Shown here one piece after another: positions 36,742 to 45,074 of a stretch of DNA of 64,000 nucleotides. Source of the stretch: Bacteroides zhangwenhongii (lineage in GTDB: Bacteria > Bacteroidota > Bacteroidia > Bacteroidales > Bacteroidaceae); the NCBI RefSeq assembly GCF_009193325.2, contig NZ_CP059856.1, positions 1,240,001 through 1,304,000 of the forward strand, read 5' to 3'. The notes beneath the pieces were generated by a model that saw nothing but the letters and a program-made list of their open reading frames with translations, made no database searches and was not told the DNA's origin. The position numbers and the translations under genes are program-made. Position 1 is the first letter of the stretch, and the number at the start of each line of letters is the position of its first letter.

Positions 36742-36804
36742 GAAAGATGATAGAAGAATATCAGCACGAGGCATGAGTAGGGCGTAAAATGAAAGCATAA
36801 AAGT

Positions 36805-36835
36805 TTTGAATGGGACTAAATAGTTTTTATCTTTG
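36805..36835 (+). promoter_or_regulatory. Promoter of the YidE/AspT-type transporter gene
   Basis: TTTG, 19 bases, TATCTTTG: full consensus, with the ATG only 22 bases beyond the -7 element, giving a very short leader. Confidence 0.82.
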
Positions 36836-36857
36836 CGCCCTATTAGTTTGAAAATAC

Positions 36858-38522
36858 ATGGAGTGGTTATATAGTCTGTTTCTCGAACATTCTGCCTTAC
36901 AGGCGGTTGTGGTGTTATCGTTGATTTCTGCGGTAGGTTTAGGCTTGGGAAGAGTGCATTTCTGGGGAGTATCCTTAGGAGTCACTTTTGTTTTTTTTAC
37001 AGGTATCCTTGCCGGACATCTCGGACTTTCGGTAGATCCTCAGATGTTGAATTATGCGGAAAGTTTCGGCTTGGTGATTTTCGTTTATTCTTTAGGTTTA
37101 CAGGTCGGTCCCGGTTTCTTCAGTTCTTTCCGTAAAGGAGGAGTAACGCTGAATATGCTGGCATTGGGAGTCGTCCTGTTGGGAACATTGTTGACGGTCG
37201 TAGCCAGCTATGCCACAGGTGTCTCACTTCCCGATATGGTCGGTATCCTTTGTGGAGCGACAACGAACACTCCGGCGTTGGGAGCTGCTCAGCAAACTCT
37301 GAAACAGATGGGGCTGGAGAGTAGCACACCTGCTTTGGGATGTGCGGTAGCCTATCCGATGGGAGTCGTCGGTGTGATACTTGCCGTCTTGTTAATCCGT
37401 AAAGCATTGGTTCGCAAAGAAGATTTGGAAATAAAAGAGAAAGATGATGCGAACAAAACTTATATTGCAGCGTTTCAAGTACACAATCCTGCTATTTTCA
37501 ATAAGAGCATTAAAGACATAGCACATATGAGCTACCCGAAGTTTGTCATCTCCCGCTTATGGCGGGACGGACACGTCAGCATTCCGACTTCCGACAAGGT
37601 GCTGAAAGAGGGAGACCGTCTGTTGGTTATCACTGCGGAGAAAGATGCTTTGGCGTTGACTGTACTTTTCGGTGAACAGGAAAATACGGATTGGAACAAA
37701 GAGGACATTGACTGGAATGCGATTGACAGCGAACTGGTTTCACAGCGTATCGTCATCACTCGTCCCGAACTGAATGGAAAGAAGCTGGGATCACTCCGAT
37801 TGAGAAATCATTACGGCATCAATATCAGCCGTGTCTATCGTTCGGGTGTGCAACTGCTCGCTACTCCGGAGTTGATACTCCAGTTGGGCGACCGGCTGAC
37901 AGTAGTAGGGGAGAAAGCTGCCATCCTGAATGTGGAAAAAGTATTGGGTAATGCCATTAAAAGCTTGAAAGAACCCAATCTGGTTGTTATATTCATCGGA
38001 ATTGTATTGGGATTGGCATTGGGAGCTATTCCCTTTTCAATACCGGGTGTCAGTACTCCCGTGAAACTGGGACTGGCCGGCGGACCGATTATTGTTGGCA
38101 TTCTTTTGGGGACATTCGGACCACGGATACACATGATAACCTACACTACCCGCAGCGCGAATCTGATGTTGCGTGCCTTAGGACTTTCCCTGTATCTCGC
38201 CTGTCTGGGATTGGATGCCGGAGCTCACTTTTTCGACACCGTATTCCGTCCGGAAGGTCTGCTGTGGATTGCTTTGGGAGTCGGACTGACTATCATCCCG
38301 ACAGTATTGGTAGGTTTTGTCGCCTTCAAAATGATGAAGATCGATTTTGGTACGGTATCCGGTATGTTGTGTGGAAGTATGGCCAATCCGATGGCGTTGA
38401 ATTATGCTAATGATACAATACCCGGTGATAACCCTTCTGTGGCTTATGCGACGGTATATCCGCTCTGTATGTTCCTGCGGGTGATTATCGCACAAGTACT
38501 TCTGATGTTCTTCTTGGGCTGA
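36858..38522 (+). CDS. Putative transporter, AspT/YidE/YbjL family with two RCK-C domains
   Basis: 554 residues. Two membrane blocks (about 5-175 and 370-554), each with the AspT/YidE duplication motifs (GLVIFVYSLGLQVGPGF, CGATTNTPALGAAQQTL; LYLACLGLDAGAHFF, CGSMANPMALNYAND). They flank a soluble middle with two TrkA-C/RCK-C domains (about 205-285 and 290-370). Family members are aspartate:alanine or related exchangers of the inner membrane. The substrate here is unknown. A strong promoter with a minimal leader precedes it. Confidence 0.92.
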   Translation: MEWLYSLFLEHSALQAVVVLSLISAVGLGLGRVHFWGVSLGVTFVFFTGILAGHLGLSVDPQMLNYAESFGLVIFVYSLGLQVGPGFFSSFRKGGVTLNMLALGVVLLGTLLTVVASYATGVSLPDMVGILCGATTNTPALGAAQQTLKQMGLESSTPALGCAVAYPMGVVGVILAVLLIRKALVRKEDLEIKEKDDANKTYIAAFQVHNPAIFNKSIKDIAHMSYPKFVISRLWRDGHVSIPTSDKVLKEGDRLLVITAEKDALALTVLFGEQENTDWNKEDIDWNAIDSELVSQRIVITRPELNGKKLGSLRLRNHYGINISRVYRSGVQLLATPELILQLGDRLTVVGEKAAILNVEKVLGNAIKSLKEPNLVVIFIGIVLGLALGAIPFSIPGVSTPVKLGLAGGPIIVGILLGTFGPRIHMITYTTRSANLMLRALGLSLYLACLGLDAGAHFFDTVFRPEGLLWIALGVGLTIIPTVLVGFVAFKMMKIDFGTVSGMLCGSMANPMALNYANDTIPGDNPSVAYATVYPLCMFLRVIIAQVLLMFFLG

Positions 38523-38676
38523 AAAATGAAACTTTGAATAAAAAATAATAACCGGATAAATAAAAAAGTATTATATTTATCGCGAATAATCAAAAAACGT
38601 AAGTTTGGAGATTAGAACAATGGATTGTAAGTCGATAAATGGTAATTTGATTTTAGTAATTTGTAATTAAATAGAA

Positions 38677-40671
38677 ATGACTGCTCAAAGTAACATAACT
38701 CCTGAAAGCATTGTGAACGATCTGCGTTATCTGCAACTGCTTTCCCGAAGTTTTCCTACTATTGCCGATGCAAGTACGGAAATAATCAATCTGGAGGCTA
38801 TCTTGAATCTACCTAAAGGGACGGAGCATTTCCTGACAGATGTACATGGGGAATATGAAGCTTTCCAACATGTGCTGAAGAATGCTTCCGGTGCAGTAAA
38901 ACGTAAGGTAAATGAGATATTCGGCAATACGCTTCGCGAGGCCGAGAAAAAAGAGATCTGTACGTTGATTTACTATCCCGAAGAAAAACTTCAACTGGTG
39001 AAGGCCCGTGAGAAGGATTTGGACGATTGGTATCTGATCACTCTGAACCAGTTAGTAAAAGTCTGTCAGAACGTATCTTCCAAGTATACCCGTTCCAAGG
39101 TACGTAAATCGTTGCCTGCCGAATTCTCGTATATCATACAGGAATTGTTGCACGAGTCATCTATCGAGCCGAACAAGCATGCCTATATCAATGTGATTAT
39201 CAGTACGATTATCACGACAAAGCGTGCCGATGATTTTATCATTGCCATGTGTAATCTGATTCAGCGTTTGACAATCGATTCACTTCATATCGTAGGCGAC
39301 ATCTACGACCGCGGACCGGGGGCGCATATCATTATGGATACCTTGTGCAATTATCATAATTTCGATATTCAATGGGGCAATCACGATATTCTGTGGATGG
39401 GCGCCGCCTCCGGCAATGACAGTTGCATAGCCAATGTGATACGTATGTCTATGCGATATGGTAATCTGGCTACACTTGAAGACGGTTACGGAATCAATCT
39501 GCTGCCACTTGCTACCTTTGCTATGGATACTTATGCTGATGATCCTTGCACCATTTTCATGCCGAAAATGAATTTTGCCGATACTCATTATAATGAGAAA
39601 ACGTTGCGCTTGATTACTCAGATGCACAAGGCGATCACTATTATCCAGTTTAAGCTGGAAGCCGAGATCATCGACCGCCGTCCGGAGTTTGGAATGGCAA
39701 ATCGTAAATTGTTGGAGAAGATAGATTTTGAGCGTGGTGTCTTTGTCTACGAAGGTAAGGAGTATGCCCTTCGTGACACGAACTTTCCGACGGTAGATCC
39801 CGCCAATCCTTACCGCTTGACGGATGAAGAACGTGAGCTTGTGGATAAGATTCATTATTCATTTATGAATAGTGAGAAATTGAAGAAGCATATGCGTTGC
39901 CTGTTTACTTACGGCGGGATGTATCTGGTATCCAACTCCAATCTTCTTTATCACGCTTCCGTGCCTTTGAATGAGGACGGTAGCTTTAAGCATGTCAAGA
40001 TACGCGGAAAAGAGTATTGGGGACACAAACTTCTGGATAAGGCCGATCAACTGATCCGTACCGCCTACTTCGACGAAGAGGGAGAGGAGGATAAGGAATT
40101 TGCGATGGATTATATCTGGTATATGTGGTGTGGTCCGGATGCGCCTTTGTTTGATAAGGATAAGATGGCTACTTTTGAACGCTATTTCCTGGAAGACAAA
40201 GAAATGCATAAAGAGAAGAAAGGATATTATTATACATTGCGCAATCGGGAGGATATTTGTGATCAGATACTGGCCGAGTTTGGAGCTTTAGGTCCTCATT
40301 CGCATATAATAAACGGTCATGTGCCTGTGAAGACTATTCAAGGAGAACAGCCGATGAAGGCCAATGGCAAACTATTCGTTATCGACGGAGGATTTTCCAA
40401 AGCCTATCAGCCTGAAACGGGAATTGCCGGATATACACTTGTCTACCATTCTCACGGTATGCAGCTTGTACAGCACGAACCGTTCCAGTCTCGTCAGAAA
40501 GCTATCGAAGAGGGATTGGATATCAAATCTACCAATTTCGTATTGGAATTCAATTCACAACGGATGATGGTGAAAGACACCGATAAGGGAAAAGAATTGG
40601 TAACTCAAATACAGGACTTGAAGAAGTTGCTCGTTGCTTATCGTACCGGTCTGATAAAGGAAAAGGTCTGA
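38677..40671 (+). CDS. fbp: Fructose-1,6-bisphosphatase, class III
   Basis: 664 residues, the usual length for class III (Firmicutes/Bacteroidetes-type) FBPase, which belongs to the metallophosphatase fold. Metal motifs: TDVHGEYEAF (about 48), IVGDIYDRGPGAH (about 205), WGNHDILWMGA (about 228), INGHVPVKT (about 545) and VIDGGFSKAY (about 565). It hydrolyses fructose-1,6-bisphosphate in gluconeogenesis in the cytoplasm. Single gene; a large palindrome follows its stop. The promoter is not obvious (TATATTTA near 38573 is the best guess). Confidence 0.96.
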   Translation: MTAQSNITPESIVNDLRYLQLLSRSFPTIADASTEIINLEAILNLPKGTEHFLTDVHGEYEAFQHVLKNASGAVKRKVNEIFGNTLREAEKKEICTLIYYPEEKLQLVKAREKDLDDWYLITLNQLVKVCQNVSSKYTRSKVRKSLPAEFSYIIQELLHESSIEPNKHAYINVIISTIITTKRADDFIIAMCNLIQRLTIDSLHIVGDIYDRGPGAHIIMDTLCNYHNFDIQWGNHDILWMGAASGNDSCIANVIRMSMRYGNLATLEDGYGINLLPLATFAMDTYADDPCTIFMPKMNFADTHYNEKTLRLITQMHKAITIIQFKLEAEIIDRRPEFGMANRKLLEKIDFERGVFVYEGKEYALRDTNFPTVDPANPYRLTDEERELVDKIHYSFMNSEKLKKHMRCLFTYGGMYLVSNSNLLYHASVPLNEDGSFKHVKIRGKEYWGHKLLDKADQLIRTAYFDEEGEEDKEFAMDYIWYMWCGPDAPLFDKDKMATFERYFLEDKEMHKEKKGYYYTLRNREDICDQILAEFGALGPHSHIINGHVPVKTIQGEQPMKANGKLFVIDGGFSKAYQPETGIAGYTLVYHSHGMQLVQHEPFQSRQKAIEEGLDIKSTNFVLEFNSQRMMVKDTDKGKELVTQIQDLKKLLVAYRTGLIKEKV

Positions 40672-40747
40672 ATGAAGGTTACTTCTTTGCCATGTGACAT
40701 TCAATAATTTTCACTGCAACGAGTGGTTCGTTCCATAGTTATTATCT

Positions 40748-40817
40748 TTTAGTTCCACAGTTGTTTCCCTTTTGTTCCACAGATATGGAACGAAAGGGAA
40801 ACAATTATGGAACGAAA
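40748..40817. repeat. 34-base-arm imperfect palindrome built of 22-base repeats
   Basis: Arms 40748-40781 and 40784-40817 pair at 29 of 34 positions with a 2-base loop. Within each arm a GTTCCA-type unit repeats 22 bases apart (GTTCCACAG twice; TATGGAACGAAA twice), and a further copy (TTCGTTCCATAGTT) lies at 40727-40740. It sits between convergent genes and could end both transcripts, but its internal periodicity is more than a terminator needs. Confidence 0.75.
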
Positions 40818-40865
40818 TGTTTTTAGTAAAGCAAGAGAATAAATGCTATATATGCAGGATTTATA

Positions 40866-42014
40866 TTAGAAAAGGACAATGCCTGCCTCTATAATGGCTC
40901 CTTTATCGTAATTACCGGATTTATTATAGAATCTAGTTAGGCCATAACCGCCCGTTGCGAAGATACCGAATTTCGTGGTTAGCTGATATTCCAGATTGGC
41001 ACGTGCTTGTAGCGCATATAGACGTCCGGGAATCACTTCATCCTTATTGTCGAAAGCTTCGATATGCTGATAACCTAAGTCGCCGCTAATGGATAATCCT
41101 TTATAGATAGGAAAAGACAATCCGGCACGATAGGAAGCGCTCGCCGAAAACTTATCATTTAATCCCTGATACATAGATCCGACTCCAAGAATCGTATAAA
41201 ACAACTGATTCTTGAAACGTACCCCGATATTGGCAGGAGTCACATTTCCCCCGTATACCATCATCTGTACTTTGGTGTCGGGATTGGCATTAACCAGCCC
41301 CAGCTGGAAACCTTTCAAGTCTTCCCTATAGTAATTGACCAGACCGATCTGAAGGCCGCGAACTTGTGTGGCATAGTTGCACAATGCCATTTGAACTCCA
41401 CGTAGCTGTGTCCCGGTTATATTGGCGATCCCTGCTATCTGCAGGCCATTCATATTTTCACCTACCACATTCAGAAGACCGGAAGTAATCATACCGTTGA
41501 AACTCTGTCCGGTGATATTCGCCGCACCGGAAAACTGTAAGCCTGAAGCCATATTCCCGGTAACATTCATAAAACCGCTCATCATGACTCCTGCGGTGTT
41601 ATCTCCACCGATACCGGTCAGTCCGGATATAACCACCCCCTGTGTCCCGTCTCCGGTAATATTTACCAGTCCGGCTGCAGAGAGTCCGATCGTATTGTTA
41701 CCGCTGATATTGCTTATACCTGCTATCTGCACGCCTCGCATTGTCCCACCTGCCAGGTTAGCCAGTCCTGTTATCTGTACACCGTTCATATCCCCATGAA
41801 CAACACTTCCCAGCGCATTGATGCCTACACCATTCAGACGATTCATAGTAGACAAAAGACCGATATTCACATAAGTCGTCTGTGTACTGTCATACGGTTG
41901 CGTACAAATATCTTTCCAGATAGAAAGATTAATACCGGCACTTTTGTTCTGTGCAGGCAGACAAACGGCAGCCATCAGTATAGCTGCCGTGAGTATTGTT
42001 TTCTTCATTTTCAT
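40866..42014 (-). CDS. Outer-membrane protein with 16-residue solenoid repeats (LA_2272-type surface repeats)
   Basis: 382 residues with a signal peptide (to about 21, AAVCLPA). Residues 61-204 are nine contiguous 16-residue repeats of the form xG[VL]QhxGhhNhxGxxx, for example NGVQITGLANLAGGTM and NGLQIAGIANITGTQL. Two or three shorter 14-15-residue units follow (RGLQIGLVNYYREDL, as in LA_2272-type repeats). The last 130 residues look like amphipathic outer-membrane strands ending in Phe (GAIIEAGIVLF). It is translationally coupled (ATGA overlap) to the upstream acyl-CoA synthetase. I infer a beta-solenoid joined to a small barrel. Function unknown. Confidence 0.82.
   Translation of the reverse strand: MKMKKTILTAAILMAAVCLPAQNKSAGINLSIWKDICTQPYDSTQTTYVNIGLLSTMNRLNGVGINALGSVVHGDMNGVQITGLANLAGGTMRGVQIAGISNISGNNTIGLSAAGLVNITGDGTQGVVISGLTGIGGDNTAGVMMSGFMNVTGNMASGLQFSGAANITGQSFNGMITSGLLNVVGENMNGLQIAGIANITGTQLRGVQMALCNYATQVRGLQIGLVNYYREDLKGFQLGLVNANPDTKVQMMVYGGNVTPANIGVRFKNQLFYTILGVGSMYQGLNDKFSASASYRAGLSFPIYKGLSISGDLGYQHIEAFDNKDEVIPGRLYALQARANLEYQLTTKFGIFATGGYGLTRFYNKSGNYDKGAIIEAGIVLF
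41403..41834 (-). repeat. Nine 48-base coding tandem repeats
   Basis: Codes residues 61-204 of the solenoid protein. Units keep a 48-base period without indels and differ in base sequence, so they are old protein repeats and not recent DNA duplications. Confidence 0.85.
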
Positions 42015-43669
42015 CCTTTAGCCTCCTGATACAAGTATCGTTTGATACTCTTCTTCGGTGTCTTTTCAAACTCTTCCGGGTATATCTTCATCTTTGAAAT
42101 CTGGCTGTACGCCGGTAACATGGCATTCAATGCCACCCGGTTTTCTTCCATCACCCGCTCGATGTCTTCATTCTTCAGACCGTGTGCGAAAGCGTCATCG
42201 AAATCCGGATAAACCAAACCGACAAGTTTCTCATTCTGCTGAACGATAATGCTTTCGGATACATACGGCAGATTATTTAATTTATCTTCTATCTCTTCCG
42301 GATAGATATTCTGTCCACTGGCGCTCAACAGAAGGTTCTTGCTACGTCCTTTGATGGTAACATTCCCTTCGGCATCCATCAAAGCCAGATCACCGGTATG
42401 CAGCCAACCGTCTTTGTCGATCACTTCTCTGGTAGCTTCCTCATTCTTGTAGTATCCCAGCATTACGTTAGGACCTTTACAAACGATTTCGCCAACGATA
42501 TTTTCCGGGTCGGAGGAAAGGACCTGTACATCCATACGGGGTACGGCTTTTCCGCAAGAACCCGGTTTGAACTTCCTCCAGTCTTCGTAACAGATGATCG
42601 GACCGCATTCCGTCATTCCATATCCTACGGTATAAGGGAAATCGATCATTTTCAGGAACTGTTCAACCTCTTGATTGAAAGCGGCACCTCCTACGATTAC
42701 CGCCTTAAATTCTCCTCCGAACGCCTTAATCATCTCTTCGCGTACCGTAGCTTTAATCTTATCGTTGATGATAGGCACTTTCAGCAAAATCTTCATTGCC
42801 GGAGTTTCCAGTTTCGGAAGTACACTCTTCTTGATAATCTTTTCGATGATAAGCGGAACAGCGACAATCAGATTCGGTTTTACCTCTTCGAAAGCCTGGA
42901 AGATTATCTTCGGACTAGGCATACGGGTCAGGAAGTAGATGTGGCAACCGACGGAAAATTCATAAAGGAATTCGAATGCCAGACCATACATATGCGCCAT
43001 CGGAAGCATAGACACAATCTTGTCTCCGGCCTTCAAGTCGAGTACTTCGTAGGCGAACTTCGTATTTGACCACAAACTGCGGTAGGGGAGCATAACCCCT
43101 TTGGAGTAGCTTGTTGTTCCCGAAGTATAATTGATGACAGCCAGCTCCTCCGGCTCGTCCTTATGATAAGCGACGTGTTCTTTACGGAAGTTTTTAGGGA
43201 ATTTCTTACCGAACATCTCGTTCAGATGTTCGCGGGCGTATGTCAGACGTTCGCTGCGTGAAACCAGCAAAGTGAAGTCATTCATCATCAGAATACCTTC
43301 CAATAGAGGCATTGCCGACTCGTTCAGGTTTTCCCATACCATATCGCCTACAAACAGTAATTTCGCTTCGGAATGGTTGACGATATTGTGGACGTTGTCC
43401 GCCTTAAATTCATGAAGAATAGGGACGATAACCGCTCCGTATGTCAGTGTGGCGAGGAACGTCACACCCCAATGCGAACTGTTTCTTCCGCAAACGGCAA
43501 TCTTGTCTCCCTTGCGGATTCCGCTTTCCTCGAAAATGATATGGAGTTTCTCTATTTTGCGAGCTACGTCTTTATACTGTAAGGTGGCGCCCTTATAATC
43601 GGTCAGGGCATCCAGATCCCAATTATTCTTGATACTATTCTCAATGTAAGCTATAAAACTTTGTTCCAT
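42011..43669 (-). CDS. AMP-dependent acyl-CoA synthetase/ligase (long-chain fatty acid type)
   Basis: 552 residues of the ANL adenylating family. The P-loop is YTSGTTSYSKGVMLP (about 177), then YGMTECGPIICYED (about 352), GDLALMDAEGNVTIKGRSKNLLL (about 425-447) and the C-terminal lysine region KTPKKSIKRYLY. It activates a carboxylic acid, probably a fatty acid, to acyl-AMP and then acyl-CoA in the cytoplasm. Its stop overlaps the start of the solenoid outer-membrane protein by 4 bases, so the two are made together. Promoter TATATTTG at 43699-43706 lies 30 bases upstream. Chain length is not readable from sequence. Confidence 0.92.
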   Translation of the reverse strand: MEQSFIAYIENSIKNNWDLDALTDYKGATLQYKDVARKIEKLHIIFEESGIRKGDKIAVCGRNSSHWGVTFLATLTYGAVIVPILHEFKADNVHNIVNHSEAKLLFVGDMVWENLNESAMPLLEGILMMNDFTLLVSRSERLTYAREHLNEMFGKKFPKNFRKEHVAYHKDEPEELAVINYTSGTTSYSKGVMLPYRSLWSNTKFAYEVLDLKAGDKIVSMLPMAHMYGLAFEFLYEFSVGCHIYFLTRMPSPKIIFQAFEEVKPNLIVAVPLIIEKIIKKSVLPKLETPAMKILLKVPIINDKIKATVREEMIKAFGGEFKAVIVGGAAFNQEVEQFLKMIDFPYTVGYGMTECGPIICYEDWRKFKPGSCGKAVPRMDVQVLSSDPENIVGEIVCKGPNVMLGYYKNEEATREVIDKDGWLHTGDLALMDAEGNVTIKGRSKNLLLSASGQNIYPEEIEDKLNNLPYVSESIIVQQNEKLVGLVYPDFDDAFAHGLKNEDIERVMEENRVALNAMLPAYSQISKMKIYPEEFEKTPKKSIKRYLYQEAKG

Positions 43670-43698
43670 TGTTTTTGCACATTTGATATTAAATTGTG

Positions 43699-43706
43699 CA
43701 AATATA
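43699..43706 (-). promoter_or_regulatory. Promoter -7 element of the acyl-CoA synthetase operon
   Basis: TATATTTG on the minus strand, exact TAnnTTTG, 30 bases before the ATG; -33 unclear. Confidence 0.6.
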
Positions 43707-43810
43707 GCAATTAAATTAAGAATGAAGAATTAAGAGGGAAGAATTTTTGAAAATGGGGGAGGTGGGATGTAGTGAGATTGCGACAGGCTGGTAGGAGAAA
43801 AGATTATGGT

Positions 43811-43882
43811 TATAGCTAATTTTATTATGCTATAATCAAAAAAAAATATGCTATAATCAAAAATAATTCTGCTTATAGCATA
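43811..43882. promoter_or_regulatory. Cluster of four TATAGC/GCTATA half-sites with a 21-base direct repeat
   Basis: TATAGC at 43811 and 43874, GCTATA at 43829 and 43850. The stretch TATGCTATAATCAAAAA is duplicated at 43826 and 43847 (21 bases apart). The cluster lies 105-180 bases upstream of the synthetase promoter and just after the fcl stop, in a 234-base gap with no gene. It may be an operator array. Confidence 0.45.
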
Positions 43883-43903
43883 TTGACGGATTCTTGGAAT
43901 TCC

Positions 43904-44974
43904 CTATTTCAAGTACCATTCGTACATTCTTTGTACGCCTTCCTCGATTTCAATTTTGTGGTGCCACCCCAAAGAGTGCAGTTTCGAAGGATCGGTCAGC
44001 TTGCGCATAGTGCCGTCCGGTTTGCTGCTGTCGAAGGTCAGTTTTCCTTGATACCCTACAGTCTCTACAATACGCTCGGCCAGCTGACGGATGGTGATTT
44101 CCTTACCGGTGCCGATATTGATGTGGCAGTTGCGGATATCTTTGCTACCTTCTTTATAGGTATCTTTGAAGTCTACGTGCTCCATTACGAAGACGCTGGC
44201 ATCAGCCATTTCCTCGCTCCAAAGAAACTCGCGAAGCGGAGTTCCGGTACCCCAAAGCGTCACTTCCGTTTCGCTGATGCCGTACTTCTTCAGAATGGCC
44301 AAAATTTCTTCTTTCGGACTGTCTCCGTTGACACCTTCTACCGGACGCAGGTTCATATCCTTGCGTACAGCTTCCCAGTTACCCTCTTTCAGGCAATGTG
44401 CCAGATGGATTTTCCGGATCATGGCAGGCAGTACATGGCTGCGTTCCAAATCGAAATTATCATTCGGTCCGTAGAGATTCGTCGGCATGACAGCGATATA
44501 ATTCGTGCCATATTGCAGGTTGAAACTTTCGCACATCTTCAATCCGGCGATTTTGGCGATTGCATACGGCTCGTTGGTATATTCCAGCGGAGAAGTGAGC
44601 AATACATCCTCTTTCATCGGCTGTTCCGCATCACGCGGATAAATGCACGTGCTGCCTAAGAACAGCAGTTTCTTTACATTATGGCGGAAGCTCTCACCGA
44701 TTACATTCTGTTGAATCTGCAGATTCTTGTAGATAAAGTCGGCACGGTAGATACTGTTTGCCATGATACCGCCTACGAAAGCAGCGGCAAGGAAAACATA
44801 TTCCGGCTGTTCCTCATCGAAGAATTTACGGACAGCTACACCATCCAATAGATCGAGTTCCTTGTGGGTGCGGCCTACCAGATTGGTATATCCTTTATCC
44901 TGCAAATTTTTCCAGATAGCAGATCCCACAAGACCGTGATGTCCTGCTACATATATCTTTGCATTCTTTTCCAT
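43904..44974 (-). CDS. fcl: GDP-L-fucose synthase
   Basis: 356 residues, an extended SDR enzyme that epimerises and reduces GDP-4-keto-6-deoxymannose to GDP-L-fucose with NADPH. Motifs: VAGHHGLVGSAIW (nucleotide-binding GxxGxxG), LGSTCIYP (Ser-x-Cys region) and YAIAKIAG (catalytic Y-x-x-x-K, about 158). There is an insert of about 30 residues around 205-240 relative to short GMERs, as usual in Bacteroides. It follows gmd with a 100-base spacer filled by a large palindrome. GDP-fucose is used for capsule and surface glycoprotein fucosylation. Confidence 0.97.
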   Translation of the reverse strand: MEKNAKIYVAGHHGLVGSAIWKNLQDKGYTNLVGRTHKELDLLDGVAVRKFFDEEQPEYVFLAAAFVGGIMANSIYRADFIYKNLQIQQNVIGESFRHNVKKLLFLGSTCIYPRDAEQPMKEDVLLTSPLEYTNEPYAIAKIAGLKMCESFNLQYGTNYIAVMPTNLYGPNDNFDLERSHVLPAMIRKIHLAHCLKEGNWEAVRKDMNLRPVEGVNGDSPKEEILAILKKYGISETEVTLWGTGTPLREFLWSEEMADASVFVMEHVDFKDTYKEGSKDIRNCHINIGTGKEITIRQLAERIVETVGYQGKLTFDSSKPDGTMRKLTDPSKLHSLGWHHKIEIEEGVQRMYEWYLK

Positions 44975-44991
44975 TCTATCTTTTATTTGTT

Positions 44992-45065
44992 CACCACAGA
45001 GGACGCAGAGGACACGGAGGATTTTATATTTTCCTCTGTGCCCTCCGTGTCCTCTGTGGTGAAAT
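44992..45065. repeat. 32-base-arm palindromic repeat between gmd and fcl
   Basis: Arms 44992-45023 and 45034-45065 around an AT-rich 10-base loop. The outer 15 bases (TTCACCACAGAGGAC) pair perfectly and inner bases pair with a few mismatches. Each arm contains repeated AGAGGAC/CACGGAGG words. It resembles extragenic palindromes I associate with Bacteroides intergenic regions. Confidence 0.75.
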
Positions 45066-45074
45066 GAAATTCAT

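Noticed and set aside
41403..41834. Regular 48-base repeats, considered as a CRISPR array
   Set aside because: Repeats are in frame within a secreted protein, contiguous without unique spacers, and diverged in sequence.
44992..45065. Repeated AGAGGAC words, considered as a CRISPR or insertion-sequence end
   Set aside because: A single palindrome with no spacers, no target duplication and no transposase nearby.
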